Positions 28,133-38,684 are shown, counted from the first letter of the stretch. The stretch is DNA of 64,000 nucleotides from Lihuaxuella thermophila (GCF_900110165.1 NZ_FOCQ01000016.1:1-64000), one strand, 5' to 3'. Notes: a model not told the origin generated them from the sequence alone. Numbers and translations: made by a program.

Positions 28133-29011
28133 TCAGGCATGGCCGAGCTCTGCGATCATTTCCTCAAGCCGGGAACGGTCAAATACATATTTTTCATTGC
28201 AGAAATGGCAAAGAACCTCCGCCTGGTTCTGCTCCTCCAGGATGGAGCGCAGTTCATCACTGCCCAAACTCTTTAGCATCGCTTCCGTTCTCTCTCTGGA
28301 ACATTTGCACGCAAAGGTGACCGGTTGGCGTTCCAGAATCCGGGTGTCTTCCCCCATCAGGTGGATCAGCAAATCTTCCGGTGTTCCTCCGCCATGGAAA
28401 AAATCGGTGACGGAAGCGAGTGTGGAGATTTTTTGTTCCAAGCGGCTGATTGTTTCCTCCGTGGCACCGGGCATCACCTGTATCAAATACCCCCCTGCAG
28501 CGAGGATCTGATCCCGGTTCACCAGTACCCCGAGACCTACCGAAGATGGGATCTGTTCCGATGCCGTAAAATAATACGTGAAATCTTCCGCCAGTTCCCC
28601 GGAGATAATGGGAGAAGTTCCCCGGTAAGGCTCCTTTAACCCCAAATCCTTGAGAATATAGATGGATCCTTTTCCGACAGCAGCCGCCACGTCCAATTTC
28701 CCCGCTTGGTTTAACGGAAGCAGAACCGCGGGGTTGTCTACATAACCCCGGACTTCTCCTTTTCCATTCGCGTCCACCATCATCCTGCCAAGCGGACCGT
28801 CACCTTCAACCTGAATGGTCACCTGGTCTTTCTCCGCTTTTAACATACACCCCATAATCGCGCCCATCGTTGCAGTCCGCCCTAAAGCGGCACTGGCGAC
28901 AGGCAGCGTCTGGTGTCTTCTCTGCAATTCTTGAACCAACTCTTTGGTCAGGGCCGCAAAGCCTCTCACTTCTCCATCCGGGGAGATCGCGCGAACCGTG
29001 TAATCACTCAT
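28133..29011 (-). CDS. hslO: Redox-regulated chaperone Hsp33
   Basis: 292 aa. The N-terminal chaperone domain is followed by the zinc/redox switch of four cysteines, CKC (in FACKCSRE) and CHFC near the C-terminus. On oxidation the zinc is released and the protein holds unfolded clients. It lies downstream of coaX as in Bacillus but is separated from it by repeat copy 2. The yacD gene usually found between hslO and cysK is missing. Confidence 0.97.
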   Translation of the reverse strand: MSDYTVRAISPDGEVRGFAALTKELVQELQRRHQTLPVASAALGRTATMGAIMGCMLKAEKDQVTIQVEGDGPLGRMMVDANGKGEVRGYVDNPAVLLPLNQAGKLDVAAAVGKGSIYILKDLGLKEPYRGTSPIISGELAEDFTYYFTASEQIPSSVGLGVLVNRDQILAAGGYLIQVMPGATEETISRLEQKISTLASVTDFFHGGGTPEDLLIHLMGEDTRILERQPVTFACKCSRERTEAMLKSLGSDELRSILEEQNQAEVLCHFCNEKYVFDRSRLEEMIAELGHA

Positions 29012-29076
29012 CCTGTTTTTTCCTCCTTACAACAACATACATGAAACAACGCTTCTCTTTTCATCATTCCCTCATA

Positions 29077-29114
29077 CAAAAAGGAAACTCCTTCATGATA
29101 GGAATTTCCTTTTG
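29077..29114 (-). terminator. Terminator-like hairpin between coaX/repeat copy 2 and hslO
   Basis: An interrupted stem of about 12 bp whose arms are both rich in AAAGGAAA/TTTCCTTT, followed by five U residues on the minus strand. It probably ends transcription coming from coaX through the repeat. Confidence 0.6.
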
Positions 29115-29129
29115 GTGGGATCGCGGGTT

Positions 29130-29750
29130 TAAAACAAATCCACTTTCATTTCCGGTTTGTGTCATGATCGTTTTCCGTGAAAGTATGCTGAGTAGTAAGC
29201 GTGTTTCTTTGATTGTGCTTCCGGGGCGGTCGGCCGTGTTGGTCTCCGTGCTCTTGAGGCCGGCGAAGAAGTAAATACTGGCCGCTCCGGCCCTTTCGCT
29301 ACGGACGCGGGTCAAACTCGCTGCCGCTCAAACACGTGACCCGCTTCCTCCCTCCGCTCGGGGCCTCCGCTGGGTACGGTCTCAAAGGCACTTCGCCCAA
29401 TCACGGCCTCCCTGCAAGTTTTTGCCTTACGTCTCTAGGTTGTATCAAGTCAGTCCCTTTTCTTAGCAAGATCGACACGAATGAGCGGAGGAAATTGTTT
29501 TCCGGCGGAGCGACTCTGCCACTGCATCGGAGCGAAGACGGAAAACAATTTCCGCAGCGGGCTCTCATCCACGGTTGTATCAAACTGTCATGGTCTGCAT
29601 TCTTTGCAAACTCCAAAAGCAGAACCAGCGGAGAAATCTTTTTTGCGACGAGTGACTCTGCCACTGCATCAAAACGGAGTCGTAAAAAAGATTTCGGAGC
29701 GCCTTCAAACAGACCCGCCTTCATTCCTGGTTTAGGTTCAACATTCATGT
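29130..29750. repeat. Composite intergenic repeat, copy 2
   Basis: Same order and orientation as copy 1: GC-rich box (about 29201-29425), H1 with perfect 15-base arms (29490-29504 with 29539-29553), linker, and H2 with perfect 17-base arms (29633-29649 with 29679-29695). The solo hairpin in front of the box is missing; only its flanking tail (about 29130-29160) remains. It lies between coaX and hslO. Confidence 0.9.
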
Positions 29751-29822
29751 CCGTTTTGTGAACATGTGCTGCTTAAAATTATTTCTGTGATTGTGACAAA
29801 GCTGCCATGACCGATTTCGATT

Positions 29823-30608
29823 CTACCTTTGGTTGCGCTCGTAGATGATTTTCAAACCTTCCAGGGTGAGCAGAGGGTTTACTTCATCGATGGTCACGGC
29901 GTCCTTGCAAATCAGTTGCGCCAATCCCCCTGTCGCCACTACTTTGGGCCGTTTGGACAACATCTTTTTCATGCGGGTAACGATGCCGTCCACCACTCCG
30001 ACATAGCCATAATAAATGCCGGCTTGCACCGCTTCGACCGTGTTTCTGCCCACAACGCTTCCCGGTTTTACAATCTCCACGCGGGTCAGTTTAGCGGTCC
30101 GCTGGTAGAGCGCTTCGGCAGAAATATTTACCCCCGGAGTAATCGCCCCGCCGATATAATTGGCCTCTTCATCAATAAAACAGAAGGTGGTCGCCGTACC
30201 GAAGTCGACAATGATGACGGGAGCTCCATACAGTTCAATGGCGGCAACGGCATTGGCGATCCGGTCGGCTCCCACCTCACGCGGGTTGTCGTACTTGATG
30301 TTTAAGCCTGTTTTGACGCCCGGACCCAGAACCAGCGGTGTTTGGTCCAAATACTTTTCGCTCAATTTTCTGAGTGCAAACGTCAGCGGAGGAACGACCG
30401 AAGAAATGATGACCCCTTTAATGTCACTCAGTTCAATTCCAACATGGAACAACAGATTTTTTAAAATCATTCCGTACTCATCTTCAGTTGCGTTGCGGTC
30501 GGTCTGCAAACGCCAATGATAGATCAATTCGTCCTTTTTATATAAACCCAACACGATGTTGGTGTTCCCAACATCCATCACCAAGAGAAGCTTTTGTTCC
30601 TGATTCAT
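29823..30608 (-). CDS. coaX: Type III pantothenate kinase
   Basis: 261 aa of the ASKHA fold. It has [13 protein letters not shown] (phosphate 1), the [11 protein letters not shown] motif, [13 protein letters not shown], and [22 protein letters not shown]. It is the first step of coenzyme A synthesis and is insensitive to CoA feedback in this type. Located downstream of ftsH after a terminator. Confidence 0.97.
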   Translation of the reverse strand: MNQEQKLLLVMDVGNTNIVLGLYKKDELIYHWRLQTDRNATEDEYGMILKNLLFHVGIELSDIKGVIISSVVPPLTFALRKLSEKYLDQTPLVLGPGVKTGLNIKYDNPREVGADRIANAVAAIELYGAPVIIVDFGTATTFCFIDEEANYIGGAITPGVNISAEALYQRTAKLTRVEIVKPGSVVGRNTVEAVQAGIYYGYVGVVDGIVTRMKKMLSKRPKVVATGGLAQLICKDAVTIDEVNPLLTLEGLKIIYERNQR

Positions 30609-30760
30609 GACGGTCCCACCTGCTTTTTACGAATGGTCAAATCCATGATAGCAACCAGGATGAAAGAGTACAAGCAGGAAAACATTTTTAGCCGTACTTT
30701 TCAGGCTTATCCATCGGAGATAGCTTAACTCCCAATTCCCCAACGCATACTTTCAACAGA

Positions 30761-30798
30761 AAAAAACCGGGCATCGGATCATACGATCCAAACCCGGG
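30761..30798 (-). terminator. ftsH terminator
   Basis: Two-part stem (CCCGG/CCGGG outer, GGATC/GATCC inner) followed by seven U residues on the minus strand. Confidence 0.85.
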
Positions 30799-30810
30799 CT
30801 GATGGCATGT

Positions 30811-32835
30811 TTATTGAATCGGTTTATCTTCATCTTCTTTTTTGGGATCTTCCTTCGTATAATCACTCGGAGAATACGAATCCTGTTTCCGTCCGGCATC
30901 CGGATCGTTCCCGGCACCGTTGATAAATTTCGCCTCATCTTTCCCGTCAGGAGTGTGGGATTGTTCCGTTCTCGCTTTTTCTTCTTTCCCCTGAATATTG
31001 ACTTTCACATCGTCCGGGTTATCGGCGATTTTACCGGTTTCCAGCAGCTGCTTGATTTGATCTTCGTCCAGCGTTTCGCGTACCAGAAGCGTTTGCGCCA
31101 GGAGTTCTAGCTTATCGCGGTGCTGCAGGAGCAGGTTTTTCGCGCGGTTGTAGCAACTGCGGATCAGCTCCTGCATCTCCATATCAATTTCATACGCGAT
31201 TTTGTCGCTGTAATTTTGCTCAAGACCTAAATCACGCCCAAGGAACACTTGGCCTTGCGGGCGACCGTACTGCATGGTGCCCAATTTATCGCTCATCCCG
31301 TATTCGGTAATCATCGCGCGAACAATACTGGTCGCTCTTTCAAAATCGTTGCTTGCGCCTGTGCTCACTTCACCAAAGACGATCTCCTCTGCCACGCGCC
31401 CGCCTAAGAGACCTGTTACGCGATCCAACAGTTCGCCCTTGGTAGCGAGGTAACGGTCTTCCCTCGGCAACATCATCGCGTAGCCGCCCGCTTGACCGCG
31501 GGGAACGATGGTCACCTTGTGCACGACATCCGCATTTTCCACGTAATAACCGCAAATGACGTGACCGGCTTCATGGTAAGCCACGATTTTGCGTTCTTTC
31601 TCGCTGATGACGCGGCTTTTCTTCGCCGGACCGGCAATGACGCGGTCAATCGCTTCATCGATCTCTTCCATGGTGATTTTTTTCTTATTGCCGCGAGCTG
31701 CCAGGAGGGCTGCTTCGTTGAGCAGGTTTTCCAGGTCGGCTCCGGAAAAACCGGTCGTCCTCTGGGCAATCACGCTCAGCTTGACATTATCCGCGAGCGG
31801 TTTGTTGCGCGCATGCACTTTGAGCACAGCTTCGCGCCCTTTGACATCGGGACGGTTTACCAAAATCTGACGGTCAAATCGTCCGGGACGCAACAGGGCA
31901 GGATCCAGAATATCCGGCCGGTTGGTCGCCGCCATAATGATGATTCCGGCATTGGCATCAAAACCGTCCATCTCCACGAGCAATTGGTTCAACGTTTGCT
32001 CCCGCTCATCATGACCTCCGCCAAGACCCGCTCCCCGCTGACGTCCTACCGCGTCAATCTCATCGATAAAAATGATACAGGGGGCATTTTTCTTGGCTTG
32101 CTCAAACAGGTCACGCACGCGGGACGCACCAACACCGACAAACATCTCAACAAAATCCGAACCGCTGATCGAAAAGAACGGTACTTTCGCTTCACCGGCG
32201 ACCGCCCGGGCGAGCAGGGTTTTACCTGTCCCCGGCGGACCCACCAGCAGAACCCCTTTGGGAACACGCGCTCCCATTGCCGTATACCGGCGGTTGTCTT
32301 TCAAGAAATCAACGATTTCGACCAGCTCTGCCTTCTCTTCATCCGCCCCGGCCACATCCTCAAACGTAACCCGCTTTTTCTCTTCATTATAGAGCTTCGC
32401 TTTGCTCTTCCCGAAATTCATCACCCGGCTGCCGCCACCCTGGGCTTGGTTGAGCAAGAAAAAGAAAAGAAGGAGGATGATGACAAAGGGAATGATCGAT
32501 GTAAAAAAGGTCAGCCAGACGGAATCGCCTTTGGCTTTTTCAACAGTGATTTTTACACCGGCTTTTTCCAGGTCCTGAGTCACACCGGGTACATCCGGCG
32601 CACGCGTCACAAACGCTTTTCCCTCAGCTTTGATCTTACCTTCAATATGGTATGTACCGGCTTCAGGCTGAATGGTAATATTATCCAGCTCTTTATTCAG
32701 AAGTTTTTGCCTGTATTGATCATAGCTTAAAGGTACCGTATCTGTTGTCGGGTTTGCGATCATATTCACAACCCCGATGGTTACAAGGATCAGGATAATA
32801 TATAGTACTCCGTTCCTGAGGAAGAAGTTTTTCAT
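30811..32835 (-). CDS. ftsH: ATP-dependent zinc metalloprotease FtsH
   Basis: 674 aa. Two membrane helices (about 7-27 and 110-129) flank an external domain. The AAA domain follows with Walker A GPPGTGKT (199-206) and FIDEIDAVG, then the zinc site HEAGH (421-425). The last about 60 residues are a hydrophilic Lys/Glu/Asp-rich tail longer than in many homologues. It degrades membrane and regulatory proteins. It is 68 bases downstream of hpt. Confidence 0.98.
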   Translation of the reverse strand: MKNFFLRNGVLYIILILVTIGVVNMIANPTTDTVPLSYDQYRQKLLNKELDNITIQPEAGTYHIEGKIKAEGKAFVTRAPDVPGVTQDLEKAGVKITVEKAKGDSVWLTFFTSIIPFVIILLLFFFLLNQAQGGGSRVMNFGKSKAKLYNEEKKRVTFEDVAGADEEKAELVEIVDFLKDNRRYTAMGARVPKGVLLVGPPGTGKTLLARAVAGEAKVPFFSISGSDFVEMFVGVGASRVRDLFEQAKKNAPCIIFIDEIDAVGRQRGAGLGGGHDEREQTLNQLLVEMDGFDANAGIIIMAATNRPDILDPALLRPGRFDRQILVNRPDVKGREAVLKVHARNKPLADNVKLSVIAQRTTGFSGADLENLLNEAALLAARGNKKKITMEEIDEAIDRVIAGPAKKSRVISEKERKIVAYHEAGHVICGYYVENADVVHKVTIVPRGQAGGYAMMLPREDRYLATKGELLDRVTGLLGGRVAEEIVFGEVSTGASNDFERATSIVRAMITEYGMSDKLGTMQYGRPQGQVFLGRDLGLEQNYSDKIAYEIDMEMQELIRSCYNRAKNLLLQHRDKLELLAQTLLVRETLDEDQIKQLLETGKIADNPDDVKVNIQGKEEKARTEQSHTPDGKDEAKFINGAGNDPDAGRKQDSYSPSDYTKEDPKKEDEDKPIQ

Positions 32836-32903
32836 CCCTGGCCTCCTCTCAGTCCACTTTTTTCATTGTATCACAGTCAATGTTTGCCCCACAATAGACC
32901 AAA

Positions 32904-33443
32904 CTATGAACTGTAAACCTCTTCCTTTAGCACTCCGATATAGGGGAGGTTTCTATACTTTTCGGCGTAATCCAGTCCATACCCTACCACAAATTCATCC
33001 GGAATCTCAAACCCGCAGTAATCCGGCTTTAAGTCAACGGTGCGGCGAGCCGGTTTATCGAGCAAAGTGGCCACCTTGACGGATGCTGCTTTTCTGCCCT
33101 TCAACATGGCGATCAGATAGCTGAGAGTAAGTCCCGAATCGATAATATCTTCGACGACAAGTACGTGCCGGCCTTCAACGGATGCCTCCAAATCCTTCAG
33201 AATCCGGACCACACCCGATGATTTTGTGGAGCTGCCGTAGCTGGACACCGCCATAAAATCCACTTCAACCGGAATCTCCATTTTGCGGATGAGATCGGCC
33301 ATAAACGGAACGGCTCCCTTTAACACACAGATGCACAATGGATTCAGGTCTTTATAATCCCGGGAAATCATCTGACCCAGTTCAGTCACTTTTTCGGCGA
33401 TTTCCGCTTCGGAAATCAGGATCTCCTTCATATCTTGATGCAT
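32904..33443 (-). CDS. hpt: Hypoxanthine phosphoribosyltransferase
   Basis: 179 aa from the ATG at 33443 with AGGAGG six to seven bases upstream. It has the PRPP loop [17 protein letters not shown] and [19 protein letters not shown]. Purine salvage to IMP/GMP. It lies between tilS and ftsH, the standard Bacillales arrangement, where TilS and HprT can together influence ftsH expression. Confidence 0.97.
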   Translation of the reverse strand: MHQDMKEILISEAEIAEKVTELGQMISRDYKDLNPLCICVLKGAVPFMADLIRKMEIPVEVDFMAVSSYGSSTKSSGVVRILKDLEASVEGRHVLVVEDIIDSGLTLSYLIAMLKGRKAASVKVATLLDKPARRTVDLKPDYCGFEIPDEFVVGYGLDYAEKYRNLPYIGVLKEEVYSS

Positions 33444-33503
33444 TGGAATCCTCCTATAAGGCTCGTTGATCCGATGCTGAACGGAACTCGGGCGGCGGGC
33501 CAA

Positions 33504-34931
33504 TCAGGAAAACGCGTCTTCTTCCTCCCCGTCATGCCACAGCATATAGAGGAACTGTTTCGTGCGCGGGGTGATCATGGCCAACTTTGACCGCCTGATT
33601 CCCGGAACCCACAAAATATGTTCCCCTGCAGTCACAATGGGGTATGAGTCCCGGACTTGTCTCGGTATCTTTGCTTCTATGAACAAGTCTTTTAACTTTT
33701 TGGTTCCGGCCATCCCAAAGCAGGTCATCCGGTCGCCCTGCTTCCGGGAACGAACCATGACGGGTTCATCAATTTGGCACGCGTCAAAAACCGCAAAATC
33801 ACGGCAAGGCTTTATGGAATCAAGCGGCGCACCGGACACGATTACTTCTATTTTACCCATAAAACCGGGCAGGGAAGTCATGCCGGGAACAGAAAGAGGG
33901 ATCGGTGCAATAGGTTGATTCTCTTGTGACCCGATTTCCTTCAGCGTAAGGGTGAGCAGATGGTATTGGCGCTCTGCCTTCACCCCGCCGGGCAAATCGA
34001 CTTCCGCCGAAGGGTTGGGGTGCGCTGCAACTTGTCTTACCTGTTCGATGGATGTAAGCGTCGCCTCATTGGTTCCCTGTTTCAAAAGACAACTTAATAT
34101 TAGTTTAACTATCCTTCTTTGTAAAGCGACAGAGAAGTGAAGAAAACTTGAAAGATCAAGCGTGAAAGAGGTTGTTGACTCCTGTTTCACCACACGCCGG
34201 CAGGCTTCTGTGACCATCTCCTCCCATACTTTTTCTTCTTCACGGATGATTTCGCTTAACTGTAATATGGCCTCTTTCACCCGTGGATTATAAGTGGAGA
34301 GTAGCGGAAGCAATTCTAAGCGCACCCGGTTGCGGGTATAGGCAGGCGAAAGATTGCTCTTGTCCAATCGCGGGTTTAATCCCTGCTCCCCGCAGTAACT
34401 TTCGATCATTTCGCGGGAAATGGAAAGGAGCGGCCGGATCAGGTCGATACCGTGCCATCTTCTGATCTTTTCCATTCCTCTCAGGCCTCCGACGCCTGTT
34501 CCCCGGATGATGCGCATCAAGATGGTTTCCACCTGGTCATCTGCGTGGTGGGCCAGAGCCAGCTTATCTGCTCTCCAGCTTTCCGCGGCTTTTCGGAACG
34601 CCCTGTAGCGTAATTTTCTGGCAATCGCCTGTTTGTTCCCTCCTTCTCTTCTTAAAACGCTATTTACGTCCACCGTTTCGATCCGGCAGGGAATTTGCCA
34701 TTTTTCACAACACTCTTTGACAAAGCGGGCATCTTCCTCACTCTCTTTTCCCCGCAGACCGTGATTGACATGAATGACAAAAAGGCTCCACCCGTACTCG
34801 GAACCCAGAGAGCGGAGCCCGTGCAATAAGGCGAGCGAATCCGGTCCTCCCGATACGCCGACGAGAACCTTCTCCCCCCGCCTGATCATTTGGTGTTGTT
34901 CGATCTCTTTCTTGAGCTGATCGAGAAACAC
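33504..34931 (-). CDS. tilS: tRNA(Ile)-lysidine synthase
   Basis: 475 aa from a GTG at 34931, preceded by GGAAGGA at good spacing; a TTG 18 bases upstream lacks a ribosome site. PP-loop SGGPDSLALLHGL, TilS N-terminal domain with HHADDQVETILMRIIRG, and substrate-binding and C-terminal domains. It converts C34 to lysidine in the minor tRNA-Ile, letting it read AUA. Confidence 0.95.
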   Translation of the reverse strand: MFLDQLKKEIEQHQMIRRGEKVLVGVSGGPDSLALLHGLRSLGSEYGWSLFVIHVNHGLRGKESEEDARFVKECCEKWQIPCRIETVDVNSVLRREGGNKQAIARKLRYRAFRKAAESWRADKLALAHHADDQVETILMRIIRGTGVGGLRGMEKIRRWHGIDLIRPLLSISREMIESYCGEQGLNPRLDKSNLSPAYTRNRVRLELLPLLSTYNPRVKEAILQLSEIIREEEKVWEEMVTEACRRVVKQESTTSFTLDLSSFLHFSVALQRRIVKLILSCLLKQGTNEATLTSIEQVRQVAAHPNPSAEVDLPGGVKAERQYHLLTLTLKEIGSQENQPIAPIPLSVPGMTSLPGFMGKIEVIVSGAPLDSIKPCRDFAVFDACQIDEPVMVRSRKQGDRMTCFGMAGTKKLKDLFIEAKIPRQVRDSYPIVTAGEHILWVPGIRRSKLAMITPRTKQFLYMLWHDGEEEDAFS

Positions 34932-35017
34932 TGATGTCCTTCCCTTCAAAAAATCAAGACATATCCTTGTTCTGCATACATCTTATTCCTTTTAGACTCA
35001 AGAAGCAAACCGTTTTT

Positions 35018-37486
35018 TCACACGATCGCTTCGGAACGCTCTAAACGGCTGACTCCGGGCAAGCGAATCGTCGACCATTCAGGCACATGACGTTCCACTT
35101 TGGAGACAACCACCGTCATATCGTCCTCAATTTGGCCGCCATGATCGCGAACCACTCTTTCCAGGAGGCAGTCAGCAAAATCTTGCGGATCTTTGGTATC
35201 AATTTCCGCAATCATCCGGCTCATATAAGCCTCCTTATTTGCCGCATGGCGGGGGGCATCATAGATGCCGTCCGTAACCATGATGATCAGATCCCCGGGT
35301 TCAAGCTTCATCTCGACAGGCTCAATTTCTATTTCATTCAGAATGCCGATGGGCGGGTTGGAAGCCGACAACATGATCACTTCTTTTCCGCGCTTAATAA
35401 AGCCGGGAGTGGAGCCGATTTTCATAAACCTGCCCTGTGCCGTATTCAGATCGACCATCGCCAGATCAATGGTGGCAAATATCTCATCCGTGGAGCGCAG
35501 GCTGAGAATGGAGTTGACCATATCCACGGCACGATCTTCATCCATGCCCGCGTGCAACAGTCGCCTGAGCAGCTTCAGGGCGGCACTGCTCTCTTCCTGC
35601 GCCCTCAGCCCGTTCCCCATCCCATCGCTCAGGGCAACCGCATATTTGCCCGTACCCAGATTCATGTAACAATAGCTGTCTCCCGAAACAAATCCCCCAC
35701 CTTTGGCTGCGGTGGCCGCGCCCGTCTTCAGCTCGTACCGTTGTGCCGAGCCAAGGGTGATCACCGCTCCGGGCGACCCGTCCTTCACCACTTTGCGGTA
35801 AACGGAGATCGGTTCTCCCAAGATTTCCGTCAGCATCGGCGCCACCAGCTTTTTGCATTCGTCCAATGCGTCCCGATGAGGCATCACCACTTCAATTTCT
35901 ACTTTCCCTTCCTCCAGATTGATGATGTCCACCCGGCCAATGGTCAGACCCAGTTCTTCCAACGCCTCATGAATTTGCTCCTCCTGGGCGGACAATACTT
36001 GGGTTTCATGACGGATTTCGCGGGCCAACTTCGCCATCACTTCGGCCATGCCTGCCAATTGATCCGAAACGAGCCGGCGAGACTCTTTCATTTTTTCCAT
36101 CCAGAAGATGCTCTGCTCATAAGAAGTGTACTGTTCCTGGATCGTGCGAAGCACTTTTTCTCCCCGAATGCAGTGGCTTTCCCAGGAAGGGGGAACGGCG
36201 ACAGCGGAGGTCGTTCCCTCTGTTTCCACCAGAGCCATCAGGTCGGTCATCCCCTGGTAGGTTTTCATCACATTTTCTTCCCAGCAATGTTGATACCTCG
36301 CACAGCCGATGCAACTCCGGTTCATCACTTCGGAAACAAACAGATGGATTTGGCTTTCATCTTCCCTCCTTTTTTTGACGGAATCTTCTCTAAAGCTGAA
36401 GGCCAGCTCCTGAAACAGCTCCATAAAGTGTTCCACTTTCGCGGCGGTTACATCCCGGAGGCGCCGGATGTAATCCTGGTGGGCAGTCTGATTTTCCAGT
36501 GTTCCGGGAACAAACCGGCTGACGGCCTTAAAGATCCGATCCGGTGTCATCATAAAGAAAAGAATGGCGATCAAAGATTCTTGGAGTGACATCCACATCG
36601 CCGGCGTTCCTCCGTCGTAGAGGGTGAGGATCGCCGAACCCAGCATGAATCCAATGGCGACACCCAGACGGCGCCCTTCTTTAAACAGGCCGGCAAGGAG
36701 TCCGGCAAAAGCCAGCAAGCTGATCTGAAGCATGGCTTTGGTGTCGGACAAGCTCAAGATCAACCCGGTTACCACCCCCATGGAGGATCCCAGCATGGCT
36801 CCCCCGACCAGTGCGAGTGTCAATATGAGATAACGGGAAAAGATATGAACCACAGATAAATCCCCAATCTTCCAATCCATCATCCCGGTCATGACGGAGC
36901 CGATGAGAATAACCAGGCAGACGACTTCTTCATGCCTTAATGAAATACGCCTTTTCTTGACCGTAAAAATGGGCAGCGAATGAACAAAGATAAAAGTGAG
37001 AATAAAACTGAGCAACACGTCCACACCGGCTAAAAGTCCCTTGTACTGGGGCCAGCCTTCGGTCCACAAGTAAATCAGGTGGCCCGCGGCGCTGCTGCTC
37101 CCTACGACAAAAGGGGCGTAATTGATCTGTCCTTTCCCGGTCCAGCTTACCACCTTTTGAATGACCATAAAGAGGGCAAGAAATCCCGAAATTTTTGCCG
37201 CATGCATCAGATCCAACGTAGCGGCGCCGGCGATTAAAGAGGAGAACACCAACGGCCACTGTTTTCTCGCCAGATAGAAGATGACAGCCAGATAAGCGAC
37301 CGCAAACGGGGAGACGGAATCGAGAATCGTCGCCCTGCCGAGCAGGAAGGCGAACACCAACACGGGAACATTCCACATCCGGCTCAGGCGGTTCAGAAAA
37401 CGTTTTTGACGCTTTCCATCCCATCCCGTCCACTTTCCGATCGGACGAATGAACACCTGTTTCATTTTTTGAGCACTGATTTGCAT
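35018..37486 (-). CDS. spoIIE: Stage II sporulation protein E, membrane PP2C phosphatase
   Basis: 822 aa from the ATG at 37486. About ten N-terminal membrane helices (residues ~35-320), a central regulatory domain, and a C-terminal PP2C-type phosphatase with ALSDGMGNG, ATIDLAMVDL and VTDGIYDA metal motifs. It dephosphorylates SpoIIAA to activate SigF in the forespore and associates with the polar septum. Promoter architecture is at 37520-37552. The yabS and yabT genes that follow in B. subtilis are absent. Confidence 0.96.
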   Translation of the reverse strand: MQISAQKMKQVFIRPIGKWTGWDGKRQKRFLNRLSRMWNVPVLVFAFLLGRATILDSVSPFAVAYLAVIFYLARKQWPLVFSSLIAGAATLDLMHAAKISGFLALFMVIQKVVSWTGKGQINYAPFVVGSSSAAGHLIYLWTEGWPQYKGLLAGVDVLLSFILTFIFVHSLPIFTVKKRRISLRHEEVVCLVILIGSVMTGMMDWKIGDLSVVHIFSRYLILTLALVGGAMLGSSMGVVTGLILSLSDTKAMLQISLLAFAGLLAGLFKEGRRLGVAIGFMLGSAILTLYDGGTPAMWMSLQESLIAILFFMMTPDRIFKAVSRFVPGTLENQTAHQDYIRRLRDVTAAKVEHFMELFQELAFSFREDSVKKRREDESQIHLFVSEVMNRSCIGCARYQHCWEENVMKTYQGMTDLMALVETEGTTSAVAVPPSWESHCIRGEKVLRTIQEQYTSYEQSIFWMEKMKESRRLVSDQLAGMAEVMAKLAREIRHETQVLSAQEEQIHEALEELGLTIGRVDIINLEEGKVEIEVVMPHRDALDECKKLVAPMLTEILGEPISVYRKVVKDGSPGAVITLGSAQRYELKTGAATAAKGGGFVSGDSYCYMNLGTGKYAVALSDGMGNGLRAQEESSAALKLLRRLLHAGMDEDRAVDMVNSILSLRSTDEIFATIDLAMVDLNTAQGRFMKIGSTPGFIKRGKEVIMLSASNPPIGILNEIEIEPVEMKLEPGDLIIMVTDGIYDAPRHAANKEAYMSRMIAEIDTKDPQDFADCLLERVVRDHGGQIEDDMTVVVSKVERHVPEWSTIRLPGVSRLERSEAIV

Positions 37487-37519
37487 GAATACCCACCCCT
37501 CTACGGTTTTGTGCCACCC

Positions 37520-37552
37520 ATTATAGCGGGGCGGAAACGGAAAGTTTGTCAG
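37520..37552 (-). promoter_or_regulatory. spoIIE promoter: SigA with 21-bp spacer (Spo0A-activated class)
   Basis: CTGACA (37547-37552) and a perfect TATAAT (37520-37525) are separated by 21 bases instead of 17, the spacing known for Spo0A-dependent SigA promoters such as B. subtilis spoIIE and spoIIG. 0A-box-like sequences lie over and upstream of the -35: TTGTCAGAA at about 37546-37554, and TGTCGGAA on the minus strand near 37577-37584. Confidence 0.8.
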
Positions 37553-37650
37553 AATGGCTGAAACAGCAAAAAAAATTTCCGACAGATTTTTAAGATCCGT
37601 TTTCTTCCAATGAAGATGATCAAAGCAAAGCCTTCCGATCCGGGTGAAGG

Positions 37651-37686
37651 GCAAACAAATAAGCCCCCTGTTTCGATTTGGGGGCT
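37651..37686 (-). terminator. Terminator of the DUF402 gene
   Basis: A perfect 7-bp AGCCCCC/GGGGGCT stem (37662-37668 with 37680-37686), followed by UAUUUGUUUG on the minus strand. Confidence 0.75.
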
Positions 37687-37828
37687 AGAATAAACCGTCT
37701 GTATTTGTCGCATTTCATCGGAAACCAAACGGACTCGACAAAACTTCTGAATACAAGTCATTTCACGCGCAGTTTTCCTGTTGCCTCGGCTGGTCCTGTC
37801 GGAAGCTCTGAAGAAATCCATCAAAATC

Positions 37829-38314
37829 TTATTTTTTGGGAAGATGGTCGGGGAGCGGGTACATTTTGGCCTCTTGAATAAACGACGGAATCAGCTTGCG
37901 TTCCGTTTGCAGGCGGATCATCTGGTCCAGCGTGCGAAGGGCGTGTACGAGTTGCCTTCGCTTCAGCTGTCCCTTTTCAACAGCATCGGCAAACTCATCC
38001 ACATCGATCAGATGATACCTTCCGTCCGGATAAATAATCAGATCCAGCAAGAGGTCCACCATGACATAGCGCAAGCGCCCAATCTGATGCATATCCATGA
38101 CATCGCAGTAGTAGTAGAGGAATTCCCCGGTCCGGCCAAATACCTTGGAGATCGTGTACCCTTTCCGGACAAAGTAATAAGTTAGAAAAATCCTCTTTCC
38201 ATCGGGGTTTGCATACTGGGTAGCGAAGCAGTGTCGTCCACGCCAATCCCGTACCAATTCGGTATAGGTTTTATTTATTGTTGTAAATTTAATTTTTTTG
38301 ATGACGACATTCAC
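37829..38314 (-). CDS. DUF402-domain protein
   Basis: 161 aa from a GTG with GGAG seven bases upstream. The central region (about 45-140) has FLTYYFVRKGYTISKVFG, an EFLYYYCDVMDM strand and DLIIYPDGRYHLIDVDEF, matching the DUF402/FomD-like fold, where the conserved acidic residues bind metal and a nucleoside diphosphate. The substrate is not established for this branch. It sits between the tRNA pair and spoIIE and ends in its own terminator. Confidence 0.8.
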   Translation of the reverse strand: MNVVIKKIKFTTINKTYTELVRDWRGRHCFATQYANPDGKRIFLTYYFVRKGYTISKVFGRTGEFLYYYCDVMDMHQIGRLRYVMVDLLLDLIIYPDGRYHLIDVDEFADAVEKGQLKRRQLVHALRTLDQMIRLQTERKLIPSFIQEAKMYPLPDHLPKK

Positions 38315-38377
38315 ACAACCACTCCCACATTCCCCGGTAACTTGGCAGTGCGGACCGATTCCTCAGAGGAAATCCAT

Positions 38378-38426
38378 AAAAAAAAGGCGATTATCCGCTC
38401 TCCCGTTGAGAGCTTTCATTCGCCTT
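38378..38426 (-). terminator. Terminator of the tRNA pair
   Basis: Outer stem AGGCGA/TCGCCT (38385-38390 with 38420-38425) and an inner GCTCTC/GAGAGC stem, followed by seven U residues on the minus strand. Confidence 0.85.
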
Positions 38427-38441
38427 CTCCTCTCTGAAGTT

Positions 38442-38518
38442 TGGTAGCGGCGGAGGGCCTCGAACCCCCGACCTTACGGGTATGAACCGTACGCTCTAGC
38501 CAGCTGAGCTACGCCGCC
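38442..38518 (-). tRNA. tRNA-Met (elongator, anticodon CAU)
   Basis: 77 nt including encoded CCA. Acceptor GGCGGCG pairs with CGCCGCT (a terminal G-U), D-arm GCTC/GAGC, anticodon stem-loop with CAT, and T-loop GTTCGAG. It lacks the three G-C pairs and C-A end typical of initiators, so it is the elongator (an Ile2 CAU tRNA is less likely by resemblance to Bacillus tRNA-Met). Confidence 0.93.
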
Positions 38519-38527
38519 ACAAATGTT

Positions 38528-38603
<76 letters not shown>

Positions 38604-38637
38604 TCATTTCTTATTTGCATCGCTGCGAACAAATTCT

Positions 38638-38666
38638 ATTATATATACCGTCCGCAGCGATGTCAA
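38638..38666 (-). promoter_or_regulatory. Strong SigA promoter for the tRNA pair
   Basis: Perfect TTGACA (38661-38666), a 17-base spacer and perfect TATAAT (38638-38643) on the minus strand. A perfect 10-base inverted repeat (38619-38628 with 38653-38662) straddles the -10 and spacer, touching the -35. Confidence 0.92.
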
Positions 38667-38684
38667 GGTTAAAATAAAAATTTT

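Noticed and set aside
29401-29748. Short minus-strand frames through the repeat copies with similar products (AESLVAKKIS and GRVAPPEN strings)
   Set aside because: The similarity is due to the repeated hairpin DNA. The frames break at different points in each copy and lack ribosome sites.
35087-36589. 500-codon plus-strand open frame
   Set aside because: Shadow of spoIIE caused by codon bias in GC-rich DNA.
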